Shown here piece after piece: positions 44,417 to 54,140 of a DNA stretch of 64,000 bases. The translations under genes and the position numbers were made by a program. Within the stretch, counting starts at the first letter, position 1; the number at the start of each line of letters is the position of its first letter. This DNA is from Oscheius onirici (Eukaryota > Nematoda > Chromadorea > Rhabditida > Rhabditidae), in assembly GCA_932521025.1 (NCBI GenBank), contig OW051471.1, positions 10,168,001 to 10,232,000 on the forward strand. Reading direction: 5' to 3'. The notes under the pieces are model-generated. The model did not search any database, had not been told where the DNA came from, and saw nothing but the letters and a program-made list of their open reading frames with translations.

Positions 44417-45740
44417 TTATCTCGTAGATGTAGTTTTTTGAAGAGGACTTCCTTTTTTCTTCTTGTCAGCAGTTGCAGCGAGCAAAGAGATTTGTGTAGA
44501 GGCTTAACTTTGCTTTTATGCACAAAACGTTCTGATCTTACGCTTTTGACACAAGTTGGAGCGAGAACACGTAGAGGCTTCCCACTTTCCCGAATCATAT
44601 GTATCGACGTTTGTAGCCAAGGCGAAATGGTCGTTATCCAGAATACTGAGCATTGATTGTGTTCAGACATGATTAAAAATGACTCACTCTTCTGAAGTGT
44701 AAAAGTTAGTGTATACTGGAATGGAACCATCTGGCCATCTGCAAGTGCTCAGCGTACTATTATCACACTGTAGACCAATCCACGGACATGTTTCCATTCT
44801 GCAGTCAAAGCCAGGTAAGCGTGTCAAGAAATCGTTAAGTTCGGGAGTGTCGATTTTGACCATGGTTGCATTCTCGTTGGCACAGGCGATGGTAGCAGCG
44901 GAATAGGTTATAACGGCATTGATATACTGAAACAAAAAGTATCTGTATCACTTTGTGACAGTTTGCAATGTTAGGACTTCTTCAAAAGTTGTTGCTTTCT
45001 AAGAAGAGAAAAACGATTAAAAGTCACTTGAATAGGGAAATAATGCCATACCTTGTAGCACATGCAGTTACCGACATAAAGTGAATATCCTGCTGGGCAG
45101 ATGGCATCTCCTAAAACCATTTTTATCTCTCAGGCCGTTGCTTTTCCTTCACCTGCACACGAAGACGAAGGGCATGTAGGCGCATATTGTAAGGTCGGAG
45201 TTGGACAGTAGCCAGGCTGAGGAGCATTCGGGTCTACGGAACAAACAAACGGAAGGGGCGTATTGCAAGCACCAGTTCTAAAAAAAAGCACGCTATCCTT
45301 AAATAAAGTATAAGTTACATCCATTTGGAGTCGGAATCTCTTATCAGTCCACACGGATAGGCGCCACCTGGCTGTCCAGGAGCCCAATTTGTGTACGACA
45401 TGGATGTGTTGTAAGTCCAGGACCACAAATCAATCATAAGTTGATTGGCTCCAACCCAGAAGTTTGGTGTCCTTCCAGTAGCACCAGAAGCGATTCCCGA
45501 AACGTAGCTGTTTTCAATGTTGCTCTGAACGGCGACCAAGTTCCCACCGATCGAGTTACATTGCTTTTCAGCTCCAAGGAAGGGCAATGGATTGTTGTAG
45601 TATTTGTAGCATCTGAAATTCTGAGGAAAAGAAATAAGAGACCTATACTTGTCAAAGAATGTCTCGTAGATGGTATCTGGAGGACAATCAGCCAGAGAAG
45701 TCGAGGCAAGAGCTAGAAGCACTCCCAGCAAGAGTAACAT
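44417..45740 (-). CDS. secreted two-domain C-type lectin clec-H
   Basis: 332-aa lectin, exons on the - strand: 45740-45649, 45612-45319, 45277-45153, 45110-45052, 44926-44688, 44645-44542, 44502-44417. Signal peptide MLLLLGVLLALASTSLA, then DCPPDTIYETFFDK. CTLD1 differs from that of clec-F by only a few residues, and the DNA of exon 2 is nearly identical, so the pair reflects recent duplication or gene conversion. The linker and CTLD2 are less similar (TRLPGFDCRMETCPWIGLQC, CRWPDGSIPVYTNF), so exchange was local to the 5' half. The tail exon follows an AAG acceptor and is Lys/Ser/Thr-rich. Confidence 0.87.
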
Positions 45741-46229
45741 GGTGCACTGCTGATCAGCGTTCCTTTCACTCAGTTCTATAGGGTCTTATTTCATTGAAAC
45801 GGAGCTTAGTGTGCTCGGAAGTTTTGCTCGGATGACTGTGTCTTTTTGATAAAAGCAGTCCCATTGCTCTCTATTCATTGGAAGTACGGATCTCGGCCAT
45901 TTGAATGGAGCAGTTTTGCTCAATGTATTCTTTGCATTCTGTGAACGCGTCGTAATCTTGCAAAAAACTTATATTTGCTCCATATGAACCATGTCGAAGT
46001 TCAAAAGTCTTATCAGACCAAGTAATCGTAAAATGCCGATAGTGGAATCATTGAATCGCCACGCAAACCTCTTGACGGAAAATACAAAATTGGAAATAAC
46101 AAAAGTAACAAAAGTGAACACAAGGTTGTATGTTGACGCAGAAATTTTTAGTTAAAGTACACGGGAAATGTCTAGTTAGTGCATTGGTAGTTAAGATCCG
46201 TGCATAGGCGCTTATGAGAAAATTCTTCT

Positions 46230-48173
46230 TTATTTTTGTCCATTTGAAGCTGAAAGCTGTTTTACACAACAAATTATAAAATAGTACGTTTTTGACAGAA
46301 GTTGTCCCAAGCAATGTCGTTTGGAGCGCCGAACCACTTTCCATTAAAAGCCATAACATAGTTAGTGTGAAGATTGTCCGGTCTGAAACGTTGTATTCTT
46401 CACGAAATGTACAAACATTTCATTCGCAAAGTTTGTATAAGTTGCAGCAGAGCCATCCATCCAGCTACAGGAACTCGACTTATTATTCAAACAATGCAGA
46501 CCAATCCAAGTATACCCTCTGTAAGGGTTGATGGAAATAACCAAGTTGGACAGAAAAGCGTTCAGCTCAGGAGTGTCAATCTTGACCACATTAGCACCGT
46601 CATTGGTGCATGCGGTAGTGGCATCCTCGTAGGTCATCCAAGTTGTAGTAAACTGAAAAATGACTCGTTGCCAACAGAAATAGTCTACCTTGTAGCACAT
46701 GCAATTGCCAGCGTAGAGCATGTAACCAGCCGAACAGGTGGCAGTCCCTAAAACAATCTTTATGTCTCGTCATTTGTAACCTGGACAGGAAGGAGAAACG
46801 CTTGTGGTAGGCTCCACTGTAGGACATGCAGATGCCACCAAAGTAGGACATGTCGGACAGTTCGGTGAAGCCGTAGTAGAGCAGTGACAAGGTTGTGGAT
46901 TACTTGGATCTCCGTTCCGCTCGTCTGTAGTAGCCTTGGGCAGTCGGTTTGAAGCTGAAAATGTATTTGATCAAAACAGAGAGTAGTCTAACGTTTTTCA
47001 CAAATGAAGTTTTCGACGATGTGGGATGAAATAGGCAGCCATGTTCCGTATCCAATGAAACTCTTATACAAGGCATATGGAGTGTAGGTGCTCTCTGGTC
47101 TGAATACTTTGCCTTCTTCACAATCACCTGCGAGAAAGTTACCGGCCATAATAGAAATTTTTGTAAACGGGAACGGAACCATCCATCCAGGTACAGGAGC
47201 TTGTAGCGTTACTCGAACACTGCAGGCCGATCCATGCAGTTGTATTTCCGGCAAGGTTAGTCAGAAATGTGTTTAGCTCTTTTGTGTCGATTTTGACCAA
47301 TGTTGCGTTTTCTTTGGCACATTCGGTTGTGGCTCCAATGAAAGAAGTCCGGATTGAACTCAACTGAACTTTTCTTTACATTTGAAACGCGTAAGCAAGA
47401 AATCTTGTTACGAAATTATTGGTTACCAATATCAGAGACAACTTACCGTGTAGCAAATGCAGTTGCCATCAAAAAGCGAATATCCAGATGAGCAGATGGC
47501 ATCTGAAAAACAGAACTTTTTGTCGGATCAGGTGGTACCTGGACAAGAGGACGAATTACTAGTTGGGAAAGTTGGTTGTGTAGATGTAGACAAAGATGAG
47601 CAGGTAGGACATGTAGGACTGGGTGTCGCCGTCGTAGGGCATTGACCAGGCTGTGGTACATTTGGGTCAACGGAGCAGACAAATGGTAAAGCACTATTAC
47701 AAGCTTCAGAGCTGCAGAAGCATATGGTTCGTTAAATCAAATGACCTTACATCCACTGAGAGTCATCACCTCTCATACAGCCACAAATGCATTTTGTACC
47801 AGGTTGACCAGACGCCCAGTTTGTGTAAGACATGGGTGTATTGTAGGTCCAAGACCAGGAAGAAGACATTTGCTGATTTGCACCAATCCAAAAATTAGTT
47901 GCTTCTTCAGTAGTTTCAGCGAGCACAGAAATGTAACTGTTTTCAGCACTGCTGTTAACAGCGACCAAGTTCCCACCAATCGAATTACACTTCTTTTCGG
48001 CTGCCAGGAAGGGCATGGGACTGCTGTAGTACTTGTAGCACCTTAAATGAAACTAGTTTAAAAGTTTTACTGTGAGTTTACTTGTTAAAATAGGGCACGT
48101 AAGTTGTATCTGGAGGACATTCGGCCCAAGAAGTGGCGACAAAGGCGAGGAGTACTCCCAACGAGAGTAACAT
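46230..48173 (-). CDS. secreted three-domain C-type lectin clec-I
   Basis: 507-aa lectin with three CTLDs; all its paralogs here have two. Eleven exons on the - strand: 48173-48082, 48041-47751, 47711-47539, 47502-47447, 47363-47143, 47099-46993, 46954-46781, 46747-46689, 46652-46417, 46382-46288, 46249-46230; 1524 nt, all phases consistent. Signal peptide MLLSLGVLLAFVATSWA. CTLD1: FWIGANQQMSSSWSW, NWASGQPGT. CTLD2: KIDTKELNTF, AWIGLQC, CTWMDGSVPVY. Where other genes have the short tail and stop, exon 7 instead continues into a new Cys/Thr-rich linker (NPQPCHCSTT...) that leads to another NCMCYK exon and CTLD3 (KIDTPELNAF, YTWIGLHC, CSWMDGSAATY, DNFCQK). An internal in-frame duplication of linker plus CTLD2 explains this. 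Confidence 0.82.
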
Positions 48174-48204
48174 GCTTTTCTGTCGATACAAGCGTTCTCT
48201 TGGG

Positions 48205-48210
48205 TTTATA
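48205..48210 (-). promoter_or_regulatory. TATA box of clec-I
   Basis: CTTATAAACC on the - strand, about 32 bp upstream of the ATG. The block GGATTCGCTTATAAA is shared with the clec-A pseudogene promoter. Confidence 0.5.
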
Positions 48211-48271
48211 AGCGAATCCGTCCAGACCACGTTTTTATGATCGGCAGTTTTCTTCAGAACAATGGTAAGAG

Positions 48272-48279
48272 CTGATAAG
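48272..48279 (+). promoter_or_regulatory. GATA-type site upstream of clec-I
   Basis: CTGATAAG about 100 bp upstream of the clec-I ATG; the same octamer, reversed, is found upstream of clec-C and clec-D. Confidence 0.4.
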
Positions 48280-48299
48280 ATGACATTGTTGATCATCTG

Positions 48300-48629
48300 T
48301 TTCATTAGATTCAGTTTCTAAAATTTTTTGGGCGGGACAGTCATATTGAATGGAAATGCAACAAAGAGAGCTAAAGTGAAGATAGGTATACAACGTAACA
48401 GTTACGGTTTTGAACTTCGGTGGTCATATCGATACCGGAAATGTCTCTACATAAACATGTAGACTGATAGGGATGGCATTGAAGCATAAAACCAAGTATT
48501 TTGAGGGCAATGACCGGAAGGGAACAGAAATAAAGAAAAAATTTGTCCCGTCTGGCCCACATAAATATAATTGTATCGTATTTTCAAATTATCGTCTAAT
48601 CTAATCGTACATCACTTTCGTAAAAAAAT
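48300..48629. other. spacer clec-I / sr-2
   Basis: About 330 bp, no coding or repeat signal recognised. Confidence 0.35.
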
Positions 48630-49945
48630 TCATATAGAGGAAACATGGACTGATCTCTGTGGCTTCATTATCAACTGACGTATGCTTCTTCTGAGATCAT
48701 TACTGCACAAAATTAAAGCATAGATTGAGGAAAACTGGAATATGTACATCATATACGACTGGATAACGCTGCTGTAGAGATTAAAAAATGGAGATAAATT
48801 CTTCAAATAGACCTGAATTAAGTAATTGTAGAACATGATAGCAAACAAAATTACCGCATAAACAAATGCAAAGAAAACGACGAAAAAGTTGAAAGTAGAA
48901 TGGATAAAAAGTTTAACTTCAGTTGCTCGATTCTTAAACTGGCGTTCTTGACGTAAAGCATAAAGAGTGGCCAGGCTTAAAATGAGCACACAAGTACATG
49001 ATATACCAGAACTGCACGATATTGTGGCAGTTCGTGTAAAATCGCTCTGAATGAGGTTTTTTATTGGATTCGAAATAACCTCGTTGTCAGTGTAAAAGTA
49101 GAAATCCAGTATTGGATGCCATTTGCTGTAAGCCTTGTTTAGATAGGCTGGGAGGGCTAGTAGTGCTGGTAGAACTAGAATTGTTAGACAGACGGGCAAC
49201 AGCGCCTTGTCCCAGATCTGCAAACATTTTCACTGAGTATCGCTACACGAAAAACGACTATATCTAGAGAGCAACTAGTTTTCTAGTCAATTGTTTCAAT
49301 ACAATCGGGAACAATCGGCTATTTTCTGGATATTTTGTCCAATTTGCATGTCTAGATGCTTGTGTTAAACGCTGAACTCAATAAAGATGCTTGCAAACGC
49401 GAAAAAAAAGAAAAATAATGAAAAACGCAAAATCAGCCTAGTTTGAACGAAGATAGGCGCCTACTGCAGTATAACATTGTTTCAAACCACATTTTTACCA
49501 TATAATTTCATCGAAAATAGATCAGTAACGTACCATCTTATGCTTCATATTATAGGCAATAGCAGTGTATCTGTTGAGTGCCATTGCTACTTCCATCTCC
49601 GACAGTTCAATGGCTGACCAACGAAAAATGTACCGCAGTTCTGCCAATCCGGTATAGTTCTGGCTGACAACGTCGGAAAAGGTGCAGTCTTTACAGACTA
49701 CCAAGGGAAAGTGCAAAGTTGGCCAAGTATTGAAATATGTGACGACATTCTAGAACACTTGGATTTTGTACAAAAAAAGGTAGCCTTACGGTCACAGAGG
49801 AGAACAGAAACAGCTTGTAGTAGGAATAATTGAAAAGCTTCCAGTTTCTGTACATTGCAAACCAAATGACGAAATTCAGAAGAAGAGAAACAATTCCAAA
49901 TGTCGTTGATATGAAGAATCCGACGGAGAGTTTCAAGTAGACCAT
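48630..49945 (-). CDS. serpentine 7TM chemoreceptor sr-2 (SRG/SRV-like)
   Basis: 319-aa receptor in three exons on the - strand: 49945-49790 (52 codons), 49749-49534 (72 codons), 49217-48630 (195 codons plus stop). TM1: GFFISTTFGIVSLLLNFVIW. The second exon ends EVAMALNRYTAIAYN, the NR-x-T/S-A motif at the end of TM3 typical of the Srg superfamily. Exon 3 carries four hydrophobic segments, including LLPVCLTILVLPALLALPAY, and the EVKLFIHSTFNFFVVFFAFV block of TM6. The tail is short and basic. This receptor is unrelated in detail to sr-1 and sr-3. Intron 2 is about 316 bp, long for this window. Confidence 0.78.
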
Positions 49946-50249
49946 TTTGATGAAGTCGGTAGCGTAATAATCGGTTGAAATGAACTATGTTATTTCGTTA
50001 GCGTGTTATTCTGTTTGAAAATATTAGATTGACGGCGTCACGACAAGAACAGTAATTGAGTAGCGAAAAGTGTTCTGATTATCCACTTCCCTGTCTACAG
50101 GGATCTATTTCGAAAAACGCGTAATCAGTAGCCAACCGTCCTGCGGATCATGAAGCTTGAGAAACCCGGATCACTTACAGCAACCACTCACATTTCAAGT
50201 CTTTTCGACTTTTCGGATGTGATCCGAAAACGCTCGATTGATGCCGCGC

Positions 50250-50531
50250 TATAGTCTATCCAAATTGAAAATTAACTGAGGGCTTACTGTAGAATCGACC
50301 AAGCGTACAAGTTCTTTAAATTTCTTGCTTCTTTCCTGTTTTTTTTCTGCGTTATATTATCTTGCAAACACGGTTATGTGCCTTTTCATCCTCCAGAAGC
50401 AAAAAAGTAAAAAAAAAACGTGAAATAATAATAAAAAAAACGACGAAAATGTGAAGAAAATTTAAAAAACTGCTGCGCTTGGTTCCGCCACGAAAAATTC
50501 TACAGTAAGCTTTCAATTCGGATAGACTATA
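50250..50531. mobile_element. short MITE with TATAGTCTATCC ends
   Basis: Left end from 50250 (TATAGTCTATCCAAATTGAA...GCTTACTGTAGAAT) and right end to 50531 (ATTCTACAGTAAGCTTTCAATTCGGATAGACTATA) are inverted repeats of about 35 bp; the left arm has a 10-bp insertion relative to the right. The interior is A-rich. It lies in the promoter region of sr-3. Confidence 0.65.
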
Positions 50532-50657
50532 ACTCCCTCCAATTCGAAAATGATTGACCTAGAAAATGACATTTACTCCACGTAGCTCGCTCGAATTCAA
50601 TTTACCAATAAGGCTAAGAAGTTTAATAGAAGGAAGTTATCTTGAATCAGTCCTGCC

Positions 50658-51788
50658 ATGATTAATTGTCCTGACTTTAACACGAACATTGACAATACTT
50701 CACTATACCTACAAATGAACATTTTTGCAATAATTTCGGCGATTGTTCATCCATACGTAATGTTCTGTCTTATTTTTCGCTCAATTCCTCAAATGAAAAC
50801 CTACAGATGGTACCTGCTCTGGCACCAGGTTATCAGCTGCTGTGGTGACCTCTGGGTATTTCTTTTTCTAGGTTTTCTAACTAATGTTTAAGATCACATG
50901 GCTAACCAAGCCCTACATCTTCCACCCTTTTCCTATGGGAGTGCTGAAAGGCGTTTTGAAAGACTACATATCCGTTCAACAATGCCTTGCTTGGGGATAT
51001 CTATTCGTGTCCGCTGGATGTGTTGCTGTGCTTCATTTATTTCTATATCGATATTTGGCAGTTAATGGAAAGGAAAGATTCCCGCGATGGAGCAAAATAT
51101 TGATGACTTACAACTATGCGACCTTGTTTATGAATTACATACTGACAGCAACAGCCAATGCCAATACACAGAAAACGGTGAAGGAGTGGCAAAAGGTGAA
51201 TTCAGCGTAAAAAAAGAAAAATGCCAGTTTTTGAATCAGTGTACTTTCTTTTTTAGGAATATTCCTGTATCAATGACGCCATCATCTTACTCCCAGGTCT
51301 TTGGGCCTATGAGAAATGGGAGTGCGTCAAAAAGACCCTTTCCTGTTTTACGTTCGATGCTATCAATTTTACCGTACAGATGATCGTTCTGGGCGGACTA
51401 TCATTTAAAGCGATCAACATCAAAGCCATGTCCGCAAACATGCGTCGGATGCAGAAAAAGTTTTTAACCCAACTTATTGTACAAACTATGGTGCCAATGG
51501 TGTGCGTAATTGTTCCAGTTGTCTGGGAGCTGGTGTTTGCGGTCACGGATGTTTTTGGAGCTACTGAAAGTAAGTTGCGTTCAAATTTGTGTATAGAATA
51601 TAGTTTCAAATCGAGTGGGCTGGGCACTACTGTCTTTGTTTGGAGTGAGTGGAGGAATGGTTCTGATTGTCATGAATCCGACATATCATAACTGGATTTT
51701 CAAGTTCGATGTTTGGAAGAGGACGAGGAGCACTATAGTCTCTGAAATTACACCCAGCATCCACAGTGCAGCCGCTACAAATTTGTGA
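50658..51788 (+). CDS. serpentine 7TM chemoreceptor sr-3 (Str/SRH-type)
   Basis: 328-aa paralog of sr-1 in four exons: 50658-50855, 50893-51195, 51257-51569, 51616-51788. Matching blocks: MINCPDFN start, IVHPYVMFCLIF, YRWYLLWHQVISCCGDLW, PFPMGVLKGVLKDYIS, LTQLIVQTMVPMVCVIVPVV (TM6) and LLSLFGVSGGMVLIVMNPTY (TM7). Exon 2 follows an AAG acceptor and exon 4 a GAG acceptor. sr-1 and sr-3 lie in opposite orientation 13 kb apart, on either side of the five-gene lectin array, which fits an inversion or dispersed duplication. Confidence 0.8.
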
Positions 51789-52158
51789 AATCTGCTTGAA
51801 AAGCTGTTTTCTAGGGCCACAGTTTCCACAGTTAGACAGTTACGCTTTCCAATTTGGCGTTGATTTTCATATTTGCTTCGCATATTCATGTTCTCGCAGG
51901 TCGTTTATTTATTTATTTTAAATCCTAACTCAGAAAAAAGATCTGTAGGGAAGAGAAGTATATCTTCGGAAATCGTCAAACTGCCATTTTTCTGTATTCA
52001 GTCCGGGGAAGTCTTCTGGCGATTGTCGATTGTCGTTTACAAATGAAAATTCTGAAAATGTTTTCTAGGCAGCTGTAGAATACCAATTAGCAACCCCTAC
52101 CACGGTGGAAAATTGTTCAAAGAAATGTGTTCAATAGTTTATTCGCCACCAAAAAAAA
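51789..52158. other. convergent spacer sr-3 / cysteine-rich gene
   Basis: About 370 bp with a TTTATTTATTTATTTTAAA run near 51908; nothing else recognised. Confidence 0.35.
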
Positions 52159-52477
52159 CTAGGTACAAGCATTTTCGACACAGGAGATGCAGGCTCTCTG
52201 CTCATCCTCAGTTCTCAGAGTTGAGCAAATGTCCTGACACTCTCTACAGCCAATATACTGCTGCGGGATCAGAGCATCTTCTTTGGGAGCTGAAAAATAG
52301 TGTACCCTAGCAGTTTACTTATAACTAACCATATCTGAAAGCGGTGCAGATAAAGTCAACTTTTATATTATTCTTGCACTCACTATCGCCCTTGCAGTCG
52401 CGACCACAAGTGGCTTCCAAGATGTCACATTGGGCCGAGGAAATAGCCAAAATAAAGAAGCTAACCAGCCACAACAT
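52159..52477 (-). CDS. small secreted cysteine-rich protein
   Basis: 92-aa precursor in two exons on the - strand: 52477-52330 and 52289-52159 (stop TAG). A clear signal peptide (MLWLVSFFILAISSAQ) is followed by a mature chain of about 76 residues with eleven cysteines in C-x(6)-C-x(3)-C-x(6)-C style spacing: CDILEATCGRDCKGDSEC, then ICTAFRYG, then IGCRECQDIC, ACISCVENAC. The odd count suggests one free or intermolecular cysteine. The intron phase (1) splits a Gly/Ala codon after the first cysteine block. I do not recognise the family; secreted peptide, defence peptide or protease-inhibitor-like roles are possible but not supported by a specific motif. Confidence 0.75.
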
Positions 52478-52535
52478 TTCGCAGTGTGAGGAAGAAAGAA
52501 TGAAATGAAACAGCGAGCGATTAGAGACAGCCGAG

Positions 52536-52543
52536 CTTTTATA
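52536..52543 (-). promoter_or_regulatory. TATA box of the cysteine-rich gene
   Basis: GTATAAAAGC on the - strand about 60 bp before the ATG, a strong core-promoter match. Confidence 0.5.
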
Positions 52544-52699
52544 CGCCATGGAGCTCATTATTATGAAGAGTATTCCGGGAAACCTCCTTGAAATAATGTG
52601 TCATGTGCACAACTATTGTCGCCACAAAGCTTCAAAGTTTCATCCGAAATAAGAATTGGCTACCCAGAAATTACATTTACGGCTTTTCAAAGAAGAAAA

Positions 52700-53755
52700 C
52701 TATCGATTATGACTTATTATGATAGGTGAAGCCGTTGCGCGGCAAAAGATGCTCTTAGAATACTGTCGATATGGCTTGACAAAAATTAGAAGAAGAAAGG
52801 AGTTCATGGCATTGTAGATATTGCATGACATACAGAAGATGTCAGGCCCAAATTCTAAAGACGTTTCTTTCTTCGATTCGTTTAAAAGGACTGAGGCGGC
52901 AAACATTCCGAATGGTACTACACCAAAGACAATAGGCAACGATGTCTAAAAAGTCTCTGTTTTTTATTTGTCCATAGCTACCTGAATCATTAAAACTGTG
53001 GTAATGCCATTCTGCAAACGCCGATGCTCTCTGGATTGAGTTGTACTGAAAACCTTTCTGCTAGTGGCATAGTTGATAATTGTCAGAAATACCGAAAGTC
53101 CCAAACCAAAAGCACAACATACACCGACTAAAATAAATGTTAGTATTTTTTTCCTGAAGTAGCATGTGTTACAATTTGTAACAACGTGCCTCGCGCGAAA
53201 CTCGACCTATTTGAATCAGGATAGACGCACAGTCCATATAGAACAGACCCCAAAGGCAGTGAGAATGAAGTAGCTTAATTTAAGTTTTCAATTGCTTAGT
53301 ACACAGAGATTGTTCAAGAGGATCACTTCCAGCTTACCCTTTTTCTTTAGTCAATTTGAGTATAGACGTGATTTTGTAGGCTATCGCCAATCTGAATAGG
53401 CTGGCTTCGACAACTGAAAGTCCGGCCACTAATAGGGCTACTGCATAAGATGTCATCTGAAAGAGTCTGTTACAAACTGATGAGTAGGAAATACCGATAA
53501 ATAAGCGCCAAATTCGCCAAAATACTGATTTATGCCAAAAACTCTGATTGCTAGTATTGAAAAGTAAAAACCAGGTAGTCCACAAGACAAAAGAAACATG
53601 ACCGAACTGTCAGCCACGACGGTTTGAATAAAAATGCACTTCATATGTTTCAGCATTTCAGGTGACTTGGTCGCAATAACATATACTGTAAAAATAGCAA
53701 CTATGTCTGGCAGTATTGGAAAAACAAGGTAGAACATTCGAAAGAAAGCCATCAT
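52700..53755 (-). CDS. serpentine 7TM chemoreceptor sr-4 (Str superfamily)
   Basis: Receptor on the - strand with about six exons. Exon 1 (53755-53495): FPILPDIVAIFTVYVIATKS, then ADSSVMFLLSCGLPGFYFSI. Exon 2 (about 53457-53338): YAVALLVAGLSVVEASLFR. An exon near 53270-53165 gives PLGSVLYGLCVYPDSNR. The next gives VGVCCAFGLGLSVFLTI and REHRRLQNGITTVLMIQ. The last (to 52700) gives SLPIVFGVVPFGMF and NSFLLLIFVKPYRQY (TM7 with the PYR motif). The joint between exons 2 and 3 is not resolved in frame, so a lesion there cannot be excluded. It is expected to be a chemosensory receptor and is not a close relative of sr-1 or sr-3. Confidence 0.68.
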
Positions 53756-53811
53756 CGGTTGCTCTTTGGAGATTTTGCCGATGACTTTTTTCTGTTAGTA
53801 CTGCATTATTG

Positions 53812-54042
53812 AAGAGTTTCACCTGTCATTCTGATGACATGTCTCAGTACAAATGCCGTGTTAATCATAAAAACTTTTGGAAACGATCAAGGCTCGGTTC
53901 GAGAAGTGTTCTTTTTTTCGAGAAGATGATAGAAGACGGAACACTGTACATTTCCCGAATATTTAATCCTCAAGATCGCAAGAAGAGTTTCACCTGTCTC
54001 TTCGATGACATTTTTGGGTACAAAGACCGTGAAAGTCAGATA
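53812..54042. repeat. diverged direct repeat between sr-4 and clec-J
   Basis: GAAGAGTTTCACCTGTC...TGATGACAT...TACAAA(T/G)(G/A)CCGTG occurs at 53812-53858 and again at about 53982-54030, 170 bp apart. Its origin is unknown. The surrounding frames are open but have no family character. Confidence 0.45.
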
Positions 54043-54140
54043 ATTAACCTGACAGTGAGAACTCGTGTTATTGTTGTAAATATAGCTTCTGTTTTGAAAG
54101 TGGTGACTCTGCTGTTCGAAAAAAAAACATATTAAAACGT

